From a virus, in IMG/VR virus record IMGVR_UViG_3300020572_000005, positions 1-64,000 of that record: 64,000 bases of DNA, one strand, 5' to 3'. Under the pieces are notes generated by a model, which worked only from the letters and a program-made list of their open reading frames with translations, did not search any database and was not told the origin of the DNA. Below, piece by piece: positions 40,795 to 51,900 of the stretch (its first letter is position 1; each line of letters starts with the position of its first letter). A program made the translations under genes and the position numbers.

Positions 40795-42059
40795 TTGGAT
40801 TAACTGATGTATTGAAAAGTCCCAGCGTATGGACCGGCAAAGATGGAGTTGCCGGTGTTGTAGATTTGTTGAAAAATCCTCCACTACAAGATAAAATACA
40901 GTTTGGATTAATGAAGTCTAGTTTTGACACCTTGGTTAAAACTGGAGAAATTGTAACTCCTGGTACAGATTTAAAAGCACCAACTGGCTTGTTATACAAT
41001 GCGGCTGCAAATGCCGGAAAAAGTTTGATATCTCCCACTGCTGGTCTAGTAGAAGTTCCTAAAGAACTAGGTAGTCTAGCTTCTGGCAGTTTATCTAGTT
41101 TAACCGGCGGATTGGCCAATGCGTTAAAAGGAGCAGGAGTTGACTTGGCAACAGGAAAAATTCCTGCAGTAGAATCAGCATTTGCGTCAAACGGGATTTC
41201 TGGAGCCGTTGGAGCATTGTCTGGAGCATTATCAGGTGTCACCGGAGCTCTTGGCAGCACAGCCAGTAGTATCACTAGTAACTTAGGCAGCGTGTCGACA
41301 TTGGCCAACAACGGAACAGCACAACTTGGTGGACTATTGGCCAATGCCAGTAAATATGGAGTTGGCACAGCAGTTGAATGGGCTAAAACTACATCTGGAG
41401 CCACTGGTGCGATAGCAGGAATATCTGGCGCACTATCGGGTGTAACCAATGTATTGCCTGGAGACATTGGTGGAGCAATTAAAAGTGCCACAGGCGCATT
41501 ATCCGGCGCACTCGGTGGTGCCGCCGGAGCATTAACTGGCGCCGCCAGTAAATTAACATCTGGGTTAACATCTAAAATGGATTCGTTGGCCAAACAAGGA
41601 GAGTTTGCAGTTAACTTCAGCGACACTAAATTGCCGGCGGCAGTGACTGGTATTGTTCCGGCCGCCGGATTTAAAGGAACCATTGATAGATCTACACTAA
41701 ATGCGGCAACTGCTAAATTAATTGGCAGTGATAAAATATCATTGCCTGACTTTAGCCCGCAAGCACTTGACACATCTGCACTGACTGCTGCCGCAAGCAA
41801 GGCCAAAGGATTACTGGCAGGTGGATTAGATGCAGGTGGATTGCTGGCCAGGGCGTCCGGTGCTGGCGGGTTAGGCAGTATAACAGCGTCAATAAACGGT
41901 GCTGTAAGCAGTGCTACATCTGCATTGAGCAGTGTAACAGGCAGTGCAGTGAGCGGTGCGTTGGGTAAATTACCCTATGCAGGAACAGATTCAAACACAT
42001 TACTAAGACTAGGACAATCGCCTGATCCATTGGCAGCAATCAAAGCTAGATTAGGGTAA
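40791..42059 (+). CDS. Gly/Ala-rich baseplate-region protein, second half of a split pair
   Basis: A 422-residue protein. The first ~60 residues ('VLKSPSVWTGKDGVAGVVDL') are globular. Most of the rest is Gly/Ala/Ser-rich with regular small-residue periodicity ('SGALSGVTGALGSTASSITS'), compatible with a flexible or membrane-active segment. No gp29-like sequence. It lies between the gp5 spike and gp25, so it may sit inside the hub or tube lumen. The stop codon is part of the late-type box for gp25. Confidence 0.65.
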   Translation: MIGLTDVLKSPSVWTGKDGVAGVVDLLKNPPLQDKIQFGLMKSSFDTLVKTGEIVTPGTDLKAPTGLLYNAAANAGKSLISPTAGLVEVPKELGSLASGSLSSLTGGLANALKGAGVDLATGKIPAVESAFASNGISGAVGALSGALSGVTGALGSTASSITSNLGSVSTLANNGTAQLGGLLANASKYGVGTAVEWAKTTSGATGAIAGISGALSGVTNVLPGDIGGAIKSATGALSGALGGAAGALTGAASKLTSGLTSKMDSLAKQGEFAVNFSDTKLPAAVTGIVPAAGFKGTIDRSTLNAATAKLIGSDKISLPDFSPQALDTSALTAAASKAKGLLAGGLDAGGLLARASGAGGLGSITASINGAVSSATSALSSVTGSAVSGALGKLPYAGTDSNTLLRLGQSPDPLAAIKARLG

Positions 42060-42062
42060 ATA
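42055..42062 (+). promoter_or_regulatory. Late-type box GGTAAATA 5 nt before gp25
   Basis: Six of eight bases match TATAAATA. It overlaps the upstream stop codon. +1 would fall on the A of the ATG at 42068, and no Shine-Dalgarno is present. Confidence 0.45.
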
Positions 42063-42067
42063 TTACT

Positions 42068-42442
42068 ATGACAACATTTGTAGGATTTAACACAATCAAC
42101 CAGCCAAAGAAGTTTACACTAGTAGACTTTGAATTGATCAAGCGTGACTTGTTGAATGCATTTAACATACAGCAAGGGCAACTGGTTGGACGTCCTGGTT
42201 ACGGCACAGTGATCTGGAGTTACCTGTTTGAAAATCAAACACAAGATACTGAGCGAGCAATCCTGGCAGAAATACAACGTGTGGCCGGACTAGATCCAAG
42301 AATCTATATTGAATCTGCTGAACTATTCCCACAGGACAACGGCATACTCATACAACTTGCAGTAAACACAGTGCCTGGTCAAACAACACAGTTCTTGTCA
42401 TTGTTTTTTGATCAGCAAAATCAAACTGCGGGCTACGTGTAA
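42068..42442 (+). CDS. 25: Baseplate wedge protein, gp25-like
   Basis: A 124-residue protein of the gp25/T6SS TssE (lysozyme-like fold) family. 'VDFELIKRDLLNAFNIQQGQ' and 'GRPGYGTVIWSYLFENQ' are the family landmarks, and the Glu in the helix 'LFENQTQDTERAIL' is conserved. It connects the wedge to the sheath. It precedes gp6 as in many T4-like phages. Confidence 0.95.
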   Translation: MTTFVGFNTINQPKKFTLVDFELIKRDLLNAFNIQQGQLVGRPGYGTVIWSYLFENQTQDTERAILAEIQRVAGLDPRIYIESAELFPQDNGILIQLAVNTVPGQTTQFLSLFFDQQNQTAGYV

Positions 42443-42468
42443 ACATAAACTGGGTGGTTTATTTTCGC

Positions 42469-42476
42469 CATAAATA
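42469..42476 (+). promoter_or_regulatory. T4-type late promoter CATAAATA for gp6
   Basis: Seven of eight bases match. It lies 19 nt before the ATG at 42496, leaving a short leader with a weak AAGATGGA. Confidence 0.5.
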
Positions 42477-42495
42477 ATCTACAAGATGGATTATT

Positions 42496-45400
42496 ATGGC
42501 AAAAACTACTAGACAAACTGCGGTATTTGGTGTTGAAGATTGGAAACGGATCTATCAAACCTACCAAGAAGCCAACTTCCAAAGCTATGACTTTGAAACT
42601 CTTCGCAAGAGTTTTGTTGATTACATACGACTGTACTACCCAGAAACATTCAACGACTACATTGAAAGCAGTGAATTTATTGCTCTACTAGATGTGATGG
42701 CATTTATGGGTCAGGCATTGGCCTTTCGTACTGATCTTAACACACGTGAAAATTATCTAGACACTGCTGAACGTCGTGACAGTGTGGTTAAACTTGCTAA
42801 CCTGGTCAGCTACACTCCCAAGCGTAATACAGAAGCATCCGGATACCTCAAAGTATTTTCAATTCAGACCACAGAAAACATTGTGGACTACAACGGCATT
42901 AACCTGAGCAACATCACTGTTAACTGGGCCGATCCAACCAACTTTGACTGGCAAGAACAGTTTACTGCTATCTTGAATTCCGCACTGGTCAACACACAAC
43001 GTTACGGCCGTCCTGGCAACAGAACCACCATCAACGGAATTCGCACAGACGAATACACCGTTAACTTGTTGCCAGGTTTCTTGCCAGTGATCCCCTACAG
43101 TTCTGTTGTTGACGGCGTCAACATGCCATTTGAAGCTGTCAGTGCCACAGCCAGTGGCCTTGGTTATGTATACGAACCTAGCCCACGTCCTAATGGACAA
43201 TTCAATGTGTTGTTCCGTAATGACCAGTTGGGCTTTGCTTCACCCAACACAGGATTCTTCTTCTTGTTCAAGCAAGGTGTACTACAGAATCAAGATTTTA
43301 ACTTGCCAGAACGCATTGCCAATCGTGCAGTGAACATCAACATTGAAGGCGTTAATAATACTGACCGTTGGTTGTATCAATTGGATAACGTAGGTACCAT
43401 TAGCCGAGAGTGGGAGTTTGTTGAAAGCGTGTACACTGCCGCAGCCGAACAACTCACAACACTGCGTCCAATATACTCAGTTACTAGTAGAGCCAATGAT
43501 CAGATCACCATGAACTTTGGTGATGGTGTGTTCTCTGAAATTCCTGTTGGCACTTTCCGTGCGTATGTTCGTGCATCAAATGGATTGCAGTACATTATCA
43601 ATCCAGAAGAGATGCAAAATGTTCTATTGAGCATCAGTTATGTCAGCCGCAGAGGACAACTGGAAACACTTACAATGACATGTGGTATTACTGAACCAGT
43701 GAGCAATGCTCTTGCTCGTGAAACCATTGCTGAGATCAAACAACGAGCGCCTGCTCGTTACTACACACAAAATCGCATGGTCAACGGCGAGGACTACAAT
43801 AACTTTCCGTTCACTCAGTACAATTCAATTATCAAAAGCAAAGCATTGAACCGTGCTTCAATTGGCACAAGTCGATATCTTGATCTAGTTGACAACACTG
43901 GAAAATATTCAAGTACCAACACATTCTCCAGTGATGGTGCTCTGTACGAGTACAATGCGTTGCCAACTTTTTTGTTCACTTGGTTGACCACAAACGAAAT
44001 CAGTGATGTTATTACCAATCAAATTGAAGTCAACTTGGCCAACAGTCCTGCCAAACAATTTTACTATGCTAACTTCCCTCGTCCATCGTTGATACCACTG
44101 GCAGTGACCTGGAACGAAAGCACAACATTGGCTAATGAAACCACAGGTTATTTTAAAAATTCTGCAGGAAACCCAGTGTCAGTTGGACAATATGCCAGCA
44201 ACAACATGCAATATGTCCAAGTTGGTAGTTTGATCAAGTTTGTTCCTCCGTCAGGATATTACTTTGATGCCAATAATAAACTAGTGCTAGGCACACCAAC
44301 TCGAGCAGATGAAAAGTTGATAATCTGGGCGGCAGCAACGGCAATATACAATGACGGAACAAATCAAGGACTTGGCAACTTTAGCAATGGTCTTGGTCCA
44401 GTGGTTCTCAATAATTTTGTGCCCACTGGCTCGGTATGCAGTCAAGTTATTCCGTTGTTTGTTACAGATTTGGGAACAGATGTTCGTAATGATGCTGCCG
44501 CACAAATTGAATTGTATCGCAATTTTGGCCTGGGTTATAATAACCTGACCAAGACCTGGTATTTAATTACTTCAAACAATCTTGCAATTGACGCCACCTG
44601 GAGTCAAGCATACGCAGGCAACACATCCGGCACAAACTTAGACGCCAGTTGGTTCTTGCAATTTGTAACTGATGGCGAATCATATACAGTTACAAGTCGT
44701 GCGCTGAACTATTACTTTGGATCAGTTCTACAAACACGCTTTTTCTTCTACGGTGACGAACAAATTTATGATAGTCGCACAGGAACTACTATTCGCGACT
44801 TTGTCAAAGTATTAAAAACAAACAGCAAGCCAGATTCAAACTTGCCACTGGAAAGCGATATTTCAATGCGTATCATTGACCAGCCAGTTCAACCAGACGG
44901 CTATGTTGATGACTATCAAGTGTTGGTTTCATGGCAAGACAACGACGCTGACGGCGTGCCAGATGATCCAGACTTTTTCAACACCATTGTTGCACCCAAT
45001 GTAAATCCCACAACTAAAAATGTGTTCTTTCAACAAATTGTTGACTTTGACAATCTAGAACGTTATGTGTTGGTAGAGCCTGGAGTTATAAATTCTCAGT
45101 ATGCCACACTAGATGACATTGAAGTGGTAAAGGCACAGTACATAGTCGGACAGGTGTTTTATGCATATGGTGTTTACAATACCACAACACTGGTGTACAC
45201 AACACCACCGGCATTTTACATCTTGTCATTGACTGCCACCGGCACTACTGAACTGGTGACCACAACTGATTACATAACTCGCATTGGCCGCCAAGACTTG
45301 TTTTTCCAATACAGACACAACAGTTCATTGACCAATCGCATTGATCCAGGATCAACCAACATCATTGATGTCTACGTGGTCACACAGGCATACTACACTG

Positions 45401-45930
45401 CATATAGAAATTACATTGTAGACTCAACGGGAACAGTTCCAGAGCCAGAACCACCATCTCTGGACACACTGACCACCGAGTATGCAGGACTACAAGACTA
45501 CAAAATGATTTCTGACAATATGATCATTAACTCAGTTGACTTTAAGCCGTTGTTTGGCATCAAGGCAGCACCAGAGTTACGTGCAACTATCAAAGTTATT
45601 CGTGCCAGTGGATCCACTGCATCAGTCAGCGAAATAAAGAGTTTGGTAGTGTCCTTCATCAATAGTTATTTTGCAATTGAAAATTGGAATTTTGGTGATA
45701 CGTTCTATTTCTCAGAACTATCTGGATACCTGCACCAGAACATTGGCGATGTAGTGAGTTCTGTTGTGTTAGTTCCAATAAGTCCGCAAAAGAGTTTTGG
45801 CGACTTGTATGAAATACGGTCAGCACCAAATCAGATTTTTGTTAACGCAGCCACAGTGGCAGACATTCAAGTAATTGAAGCACTGACCAGCACAAATCTT
45901 AAAACTGCCCCTGGCAGCGGAGTAATTTAA
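42496..45930 (+). CDS. 6: Baseplate wedge protein, gp6-like
   Basis: A 1144-residue protein, about twice T4 gp6 (660). The N-terminal region with 'YDFETLRKSFVDYIRLYYPE', 'SSEFIALLDVMAFMGQALAF' and 'RTDLNTRENYLDTAERRDSV' is the gp6/Mu gp47/J-type wedge hallmark. The C-terminal part 'FGIKAAPELRATIKVIRASG' followed by 'FGDTFYFSELSGYLHQ' is also family-typical. The middle is an insertion region rich in Asn/Thr. gp6 dimers form the inner iris of the baseplate. TAATG links it to the giant gene. Confidence 0.94.
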   Translation: MAKTTRQTAVFGVEDWKRIYQTYQEANFQSYDFETLRKSFVDYIRLYYPETFNDYIESSEFIALLDVMAFMGQALAFRTDLNTRENYLDTAERRDSVVKLANLVSYTPKRNTEASGYLKVFSIQTTENIVDYNGINLSNITVNWADPTNFDWQEQFTAILNSALVNTQRYGRPGNRTTINGIRTDEYTVNLLPGFLPVIPYSSVVDGVNMPFEAVSATASGLGYVYEPSPRPNGQFNVLFRNDQLGFASPNTGFFFLFKQGVLQNQDFNLPERIANRAVNINIEGVNNTDRWLYQLDNVGTISREWEFVESVYTAAAEQLTTLRPIYSVTSRANDQITMNFGDGVFSEIPVGTFRAYVRASNGLQYIINPEEMQNVLLSISYVSRRGQLETLTMTCGITEPVSNALARETIAEIKQRAPARYYTQNRMVNGEDYNNFPFTQYNSIIKSKALNRASIGTSRYLDLVDNTGKYSSTNTFSSDGALYEYNALPTFLFTWLTTNEISDVITNQIEVNLANSPAKQFYYANFPRPSLIPLAVTWNESTTLANETTGYFKNSAGNPVSVGQYASNNMQYVQVGSLIKFVPPSGYYFDANNKLVLGTPTRADEKLIIWAAATAIYNDGTNQGLGNFSNGLGPVVLNNFVPTGSVCSQVIPLFVTDLGTDVRNDAAAQIELYRNFGLGYNNLTKTWYLITSNNLAIDATWSQAYAGNTSGTNLDASWFLQFVTDGESYTVTSRALNYYFGSVLQTRFFFYGDEQIYDSRTGTTIRDFVKVLKTNSKPDSNLPLESDISMRIIDQPVQPDGYVDDYQVLVSWQDNDADGVPDDPDFFNTIVAPNVNPTTKNVFFQQIVDFDNLERYVLVEPGVINSQYATLDDIEVVKAQYIVGQVFYAYGVYNTTTLVYTTPPAFYILSLTATGTTELVTTTDYITRIGRQDLFFQYRHNSSLTNRIDPGSTNIIDVYVVTQAYYTAYRNYIVDSTGTVPEPEPPSLDTLTTEYAGLQDYKMISDNMIINSVDFKPLFGIKAAPELRATIKVIRASGSTASVSEIKSLVVSFINSYFAIENWNFGDTFYFSELSGYLHQNIGDVVSSVVLVPISPQKSFGDLYEIRSAPNQIFVNAATVADIQVIEALTSTNLKTAPGSGVI

Positions 45931-48900
45931 TGGCAAAAGTGAGAACAGTAGATTTTCTACCAGAGATATTTCAGACATCTACCAACAAGCAATTTTTGGC
46001 TGCTACCCTGGACCAATTGGTTCAAGAGCCGCAGTTTAAAAAGACACAGGGATATGTTGGACGTCGCGTAGGGCCAGGCGTAAATGCCGACGACAAATAT
46101 GTTGTTGAACCTACTCGATCTCGCACAGATTATCAATTAGAACCGGGTGTTGTATTCAGAAAAACTGATTCCACAGTGATCAAGGACGCAGTCACGTATC
46201 CCGGCATCACTGATGCTCTAGGCACACAAGGTGCGTTTGTTGATCAAAGCGAAAGACTCTACACCAGCGAATACTATACCTGGGATCCGCAGATTAACTG
46301 GGACAAGTTTGTAAACTACAGCCAATACTATTGGTTACCTGATGGTCCGTTGTCAGTTGATGTAGGTGGCACAGCAGTTCCGCTCACTGCAGACTACACT
46401 GTCACAAGAGAAAATGGCGTATACACATTTTCAAACTATACCGGCAGCAATCCTACAATTACATTATTGCGCAACGGCAACTACACATTCACTGTGGCAC
46501 AGAATGCAACAGAAACTGTAAACTATCGTGTCACGGCAGCCACAACATCAGCATACATTATTGATTACTTGCCAAATCCACCACTGACACTTGTGCGTGG
46601 AAACACCTATGTGTTCAATTTAAATCTTGGTGTAGTATCGCCATTCTGGATTAAAACCTCTCCGTCACAGGGCCGTATTGATCAATACAACACTGGTGTA
46701 AGTCGCAACGGTGCAAACACCGGCAACATTACATTTACTGTGCCACAAGACGCACCTGACACCTTGTACTACGCAAGTGAAACACAGTTTAACATGCAAG
46801 GCGTGTTGACAATTGTTGACGGAACTCCGGGCACAGGTCCGGGTTTTTGGATTCAGGCAGAACCAGGGGTCGAAGGTGTACTGCCTTATGCACCTAACAT
46901 TTCTAGTAGAGATGTGCTGGGCGTAACCAACAACGGTGAAGATCTTGGAGTAGTGACATTCAATGTTCCTGAGTCTACTGCACAGAGTTTTTACTATGGG
47001 TTGACCAGCATTGGCTCTGTCGACCTGGCCACAAATTTATTATTTGATCAAATTAACAATGTTTTCTTATCTGAATTTTTTGCAGCCAACCCAACGGGCA
47101 TTGATGGTACTACAAATTTAAATGGTCGAACATTGGTATTTCTCAACACAACTACGGGCGATGATGGATGGGAAGTTGTCAGTCCATTTGATCCATTGCC
47201 TGCATCTGGAATTGGAACCGGTAGCTATGACAGCACAGCATTTGCACAGGCAATTCCACTTACTCAGCCTGACCGTTACAGTGTATGGCAAATAACATAC
47301 GTAACATCATCTGGTGGCCAGCAGTACATTCAATTAAATCCAGTATTGCCAGTGGCTGAGTTGGAAAAGTTTACTATTGCCTTTGGTAATCAGTATTCAA
47401 ATACTGGTTGGTATAAAGATGCATCTGGGTACTTTGAAGAAATTCCGTTGTTGACAGCAATCAAAGATACATTGTATTATCAAGACGGAACAGACCCTGG
47501 AATTTTTGGGCAAATTCGGTTGCTTGATCAAACCAACGCAACCACAACATATATCAACGATATTATTGGAAAGCCCAACTATACCAGTTCAAATGGTGTG
47601 GTGTTTACTAATGGACTCAAAGTTCAATTTCGTGGCAGCACAATACCAGCCGAATACGAAAACCAAGAATACTATGTTGAAGGTGTAGGCACAGCAATTA
47701 AATTACTACCTGTTGGTGATTTTATCACTCCAGAGCCATATACTCAAAATGCACTTATTCCGTTTGATAGTTTAAGATACGATGAGGGAAACTATGATGC
47801 TTCTTTGAATGCGCCACTAATTCCAGAGTATCTTACAATTGGTCGTGCTAGTCCTGATTTAAATCCCTGGACACGTAGTAATCGTTGGTTCCACATTGAT
47901 GTTATCAATGCATCTGCCACTTATAACAACACAACACCAATTTTAAGCAACTCTCAAAGTGCTAAACGTCCTATTATAGAATTTAATGCAGGAACACGCC
48001 TGTACGATTTTGGAACCCAAGGAAAACTGCCGGTTAATATTGTTGACTTTACTATCACAGATGCGCTGAGCACCATTAACGGATCACTGGGCTACGGCAT
48101 TGACGGATACGAATTTGTCAACGGTACCCGTGTTATTTTTGCAGCTGATACTGACTCTGAAGTTAGAAATAAAATTTACGTTGTAAATTTCATTACGCCT
48201 GACACTGTGCCGCCATTGATTGCACAACCTATTATTGATCTAGTTCCTGCTGACGACTCCACAGTACTGGTTGATCAAACCGTAGTCACACTTAGCGGAT
48301 TAACAACACAAGGAACAAGTTATTATTACGATGGTATCACTTGGTTAAGAGCACAACAAAAGACAGCTACAAATCAAGCGCCATTGTTTAACGTGTATGA
48401 TTCTGCTGGAATTAGTTTCAGTGACCGTGCCAAGTACCCTAGCTCTACATTTGCTGGCAGTAAGTTGTTCAGTTATGCCACTGGACAGGGCGCCGTGGAT
48501 ACTGTGCTGGGATTGCCACTGCGTTACCTAAGTATAAACAACATTGGTGACATTGTATTTGATAATAATTTTTATACAGACCAATTTACCTATGCCATAC
48601 AAAATACTGCGCAGACTATTAATATAAGTGACGGGTACTCGTATCAATATGTTGATCGAGTTATATATGAACGCGAACTTGGCTGGCAAGTGGCAGCAAC
48701 TCCAAGTTTAATTCGTCAACAATTTCAGTTTGCGTACGACGGATCCCCATTACGATTCAATATCAATATACCTGAGAATACCGTTGTTCCTGCAATACAA
48801 CTGTATGTGGCCAACAAATATATCTTGCCTGCAGAATATACAGTAACAAGAACGGCTGCTACAACCACAATCATATTGAACAATATCTATACGCCAGGAT

Positions 48901-51900
48901 CAATCATTGAGGTTCAAGTCTTAAGCAATGATCTAAGCGACAATGGATTTTATCAAGTGCCAATTAATTTGGCAAACAATCCCTTCAACGTTAACAGTCC
49001 TTACTTTACGCTGGGAACCATAAGAACACATTACGAAAGTATTGCTAGAAATCTAATTGACTTTACCGGTGACATTAACGGTCCAAACAACACACGCGAC
49101 CTGGGCAACATTGGTCGTTACGGTACAACCATACTGGAACAGAGTGCGCCATTGACCCTGGCTGGCTTCTTTATGAGAAGCAGTGAATACAATATCTTTA
49201 AGTCGTTGGAGTTCAACGATAGAGAGTATACCAAGTTTAAAAATAGACTGTTAGAAAATGCCATTCGCAACGAATGGGGTAATTTAACAACAAGCGAAAT
49301 TCTTGATTCTGTGGTTACTGATTTAAATATTGGTAAAACTAACATAAACAGTTTCTATTACAGCGATATGTTGCCCAGTGGCAATGTTTATACAGACACT
49401 GTTTACACAGTGACACCGATCACAGTTGGCATATTTGACACACTACAAACACACTCGTTTACTTCTGCAAACTTCTTAGGCTTATTGGTATACCTAAACG
49501 ATACACTGCTGACACTAAACTATGACTACACAGTGGCCACAGATGGCCCAACACTTACTGTTACTGTTCCACTCACAGTTGGCGATGTGGTCACCATTCG
49601 TGAATATGCAGACACCGCAGGAAATTATGTTCCCAATACTCCTACCAAGATGGGCCTGTATCAGGCATTTAAACCTGAAGTGTTCTTGGATGAAAACTAT
49701 GTAAACCCAACTGTTGTTATCCGTGGCCATGATGGCAGTATTACCACAGCATTTGGTGACATGCGCGATGATATCTTATTGGAGTTTGAACGTAGAATTT
49801 TCAACAACTTAAAGACTGAAGGCAATCCAGTACCAATACCACCTGAAGAAGTGATTCCTGGTTATTTCCGCACAACAGATTATACTCAGGCCGAGATTAC
49901 AACTATTCTAGGTGAAAGTTTCTTGACCTGGGTAGGGCAAAACAAACTGGATTACAAAACACAGCAGTACATTGCCAACAATCCGTTTACCTACAATTAT
50001 AGCCAAGCCGGCGATAAAGAAAAAGATTTGCCGTTGCTGGGAGCCTGGCGCGGCATCAGTAGATATTTCTATGATACACTAAGTCCCAACTACACTCCGT
50101 GGGAAATGCTGGGCTTTAGCCAACAGCCCGCATGGTGGGAAACACGCTATGGTCCTGCGCCATACACACAGGATAACTTGGTGTTATGGGACGACATACA
50201 AGCTGGTATCGTTGCTGATCCAGACGGATATTATATTAAACCTGACTTCGTAAGACCAAACTTATCAACCTACTTCATACCCACCGGCACAGAAGGCCAA
50301 CTACTGTCTCCATTGGACAGTGTGGTTGGGCAGTATGATCCTAATGCATTCCGCAAGAGCTGGGTAGTCGGCGATGGCGGCCCTGTAGAGGCTGCATGGT
50401 GGACCTCCAGTAGTTACCCATTTGCTGTGATGCGCCTGTTGGCACTAACACGCCCGGCAAAATTCTTTAGTTTGTTTGCGGACCGAGACCTTTACAAGTA
50501 CAGCACAGAATTTGAACAGTATCTGTACAATGGGCGATATCGCTTAGATGCCAATGGCGTTGAGGTGTATGGTGGCAACGTTGATATATCAACAGGTGTT
50601 GTTACTCCTGTTAGCAAGGCCAGTTACATCAACTGGATTGTTGATTACAATCAACAGCTGGGTATTAACTCAACACAGGCATTGGAAGAAGCACTGGCAA
50701 ATCTTGACGTGCGACTGTGCTGGAGAACTGGAAGTTTCACAGATAAAGAATATCTTAAAATATACACAGAACGTTCTAGCCCTAACAGTTTGAATTCAAG
50801 TTTGCTGTTGCCCGACGAAAGTTACGACTTGATGTTGTACAAAAACTCACCGTTTGCCAGTGTGGCATACAGTGCAGTGATCGTTCAACTGACCGATGCA
50901 GGATATGCAGTATTTGGCTACAGCACAACTGATCCTTACTTTGACATTTATGCAAGCCGCACCAGCGGCGAGTTACAAACTATCAGCGCCGGCGGCAGTA
51001 CAGTGCGTGTTCCACGACAATACACAAACGATATTGTGCAAGTTCCATACGGATTTGTGTTTACCAACCAATCAAGTGTGGTTGATTTCTTGTTGAGTTA
51101 TGGACAATACTTGACCACGCAAGGTCTAGTGTTTGACACACGAGAAAACGGTTACACACTTGACTGGAAACAAATGGCCAGTGAGTTTCTTTATTGGGCA
51201 AACCAAGGCTGGGCTGTTGACAGTTTAATTAATTTAAATCCGGCAGCACTGCAATTGACTGCAGAAAGACCCGGAGCAGTGGTTGACAGCATCAGTGTTC
51301 AAAATCCAGAAAACATGTTGTTGGATCAAAACCGTACACCGTTTGATGCTAGAAATTTGGTAATTGAACGATTGGAAAACAGATTCACAATAAATGGCAC
51401 AAACAACCAGGCAATTTCTTATGTTAAATTACAATTTGTTAGCTATGAAGACATTGTAATACTCAACAACGTTAGTATTTTTGCAGACTTAATTTATAAT
51501 CCCCCAACCGGCGCACGACAGACTCGTGTTTATGTTAGTGCTATCACAACCACTGAGTGGAACGGAACATTAAATGCACAGGGCTTTGTGCTCAACCGAG
51601 ACAATGTCAAAGAGTGGGCTCCGAATATCAAGTATGCTAAGGGCGAAATTGTTCTGTACAAAAACCTCTATTGGTCTGCACAAGATATTATTCAACCCAA
51701 GCGAGAATTTGCCTATTCTGACTGGGTCAAGAGCGATTATACCAAGATACAAAAAGGCCTTTTGCCCAACATCGCAAACAAAGCAGATCAGTTAGAGAAC
51801 AGTTATAACACACAAACTGCAAACCTAGAAGCTGACAACGATCTACTGAGCTTTGGATTAATTGGATTCCAACCAAGAGACTATATGGTTGCATTGAATC

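Noticed and set aside
40769-41806. 345-codon minus-strand frame opposite the Gly/Ala-rich gene
   Set aside because: Low-complexity shadow; the plus-strand gene is coupled at both ends.
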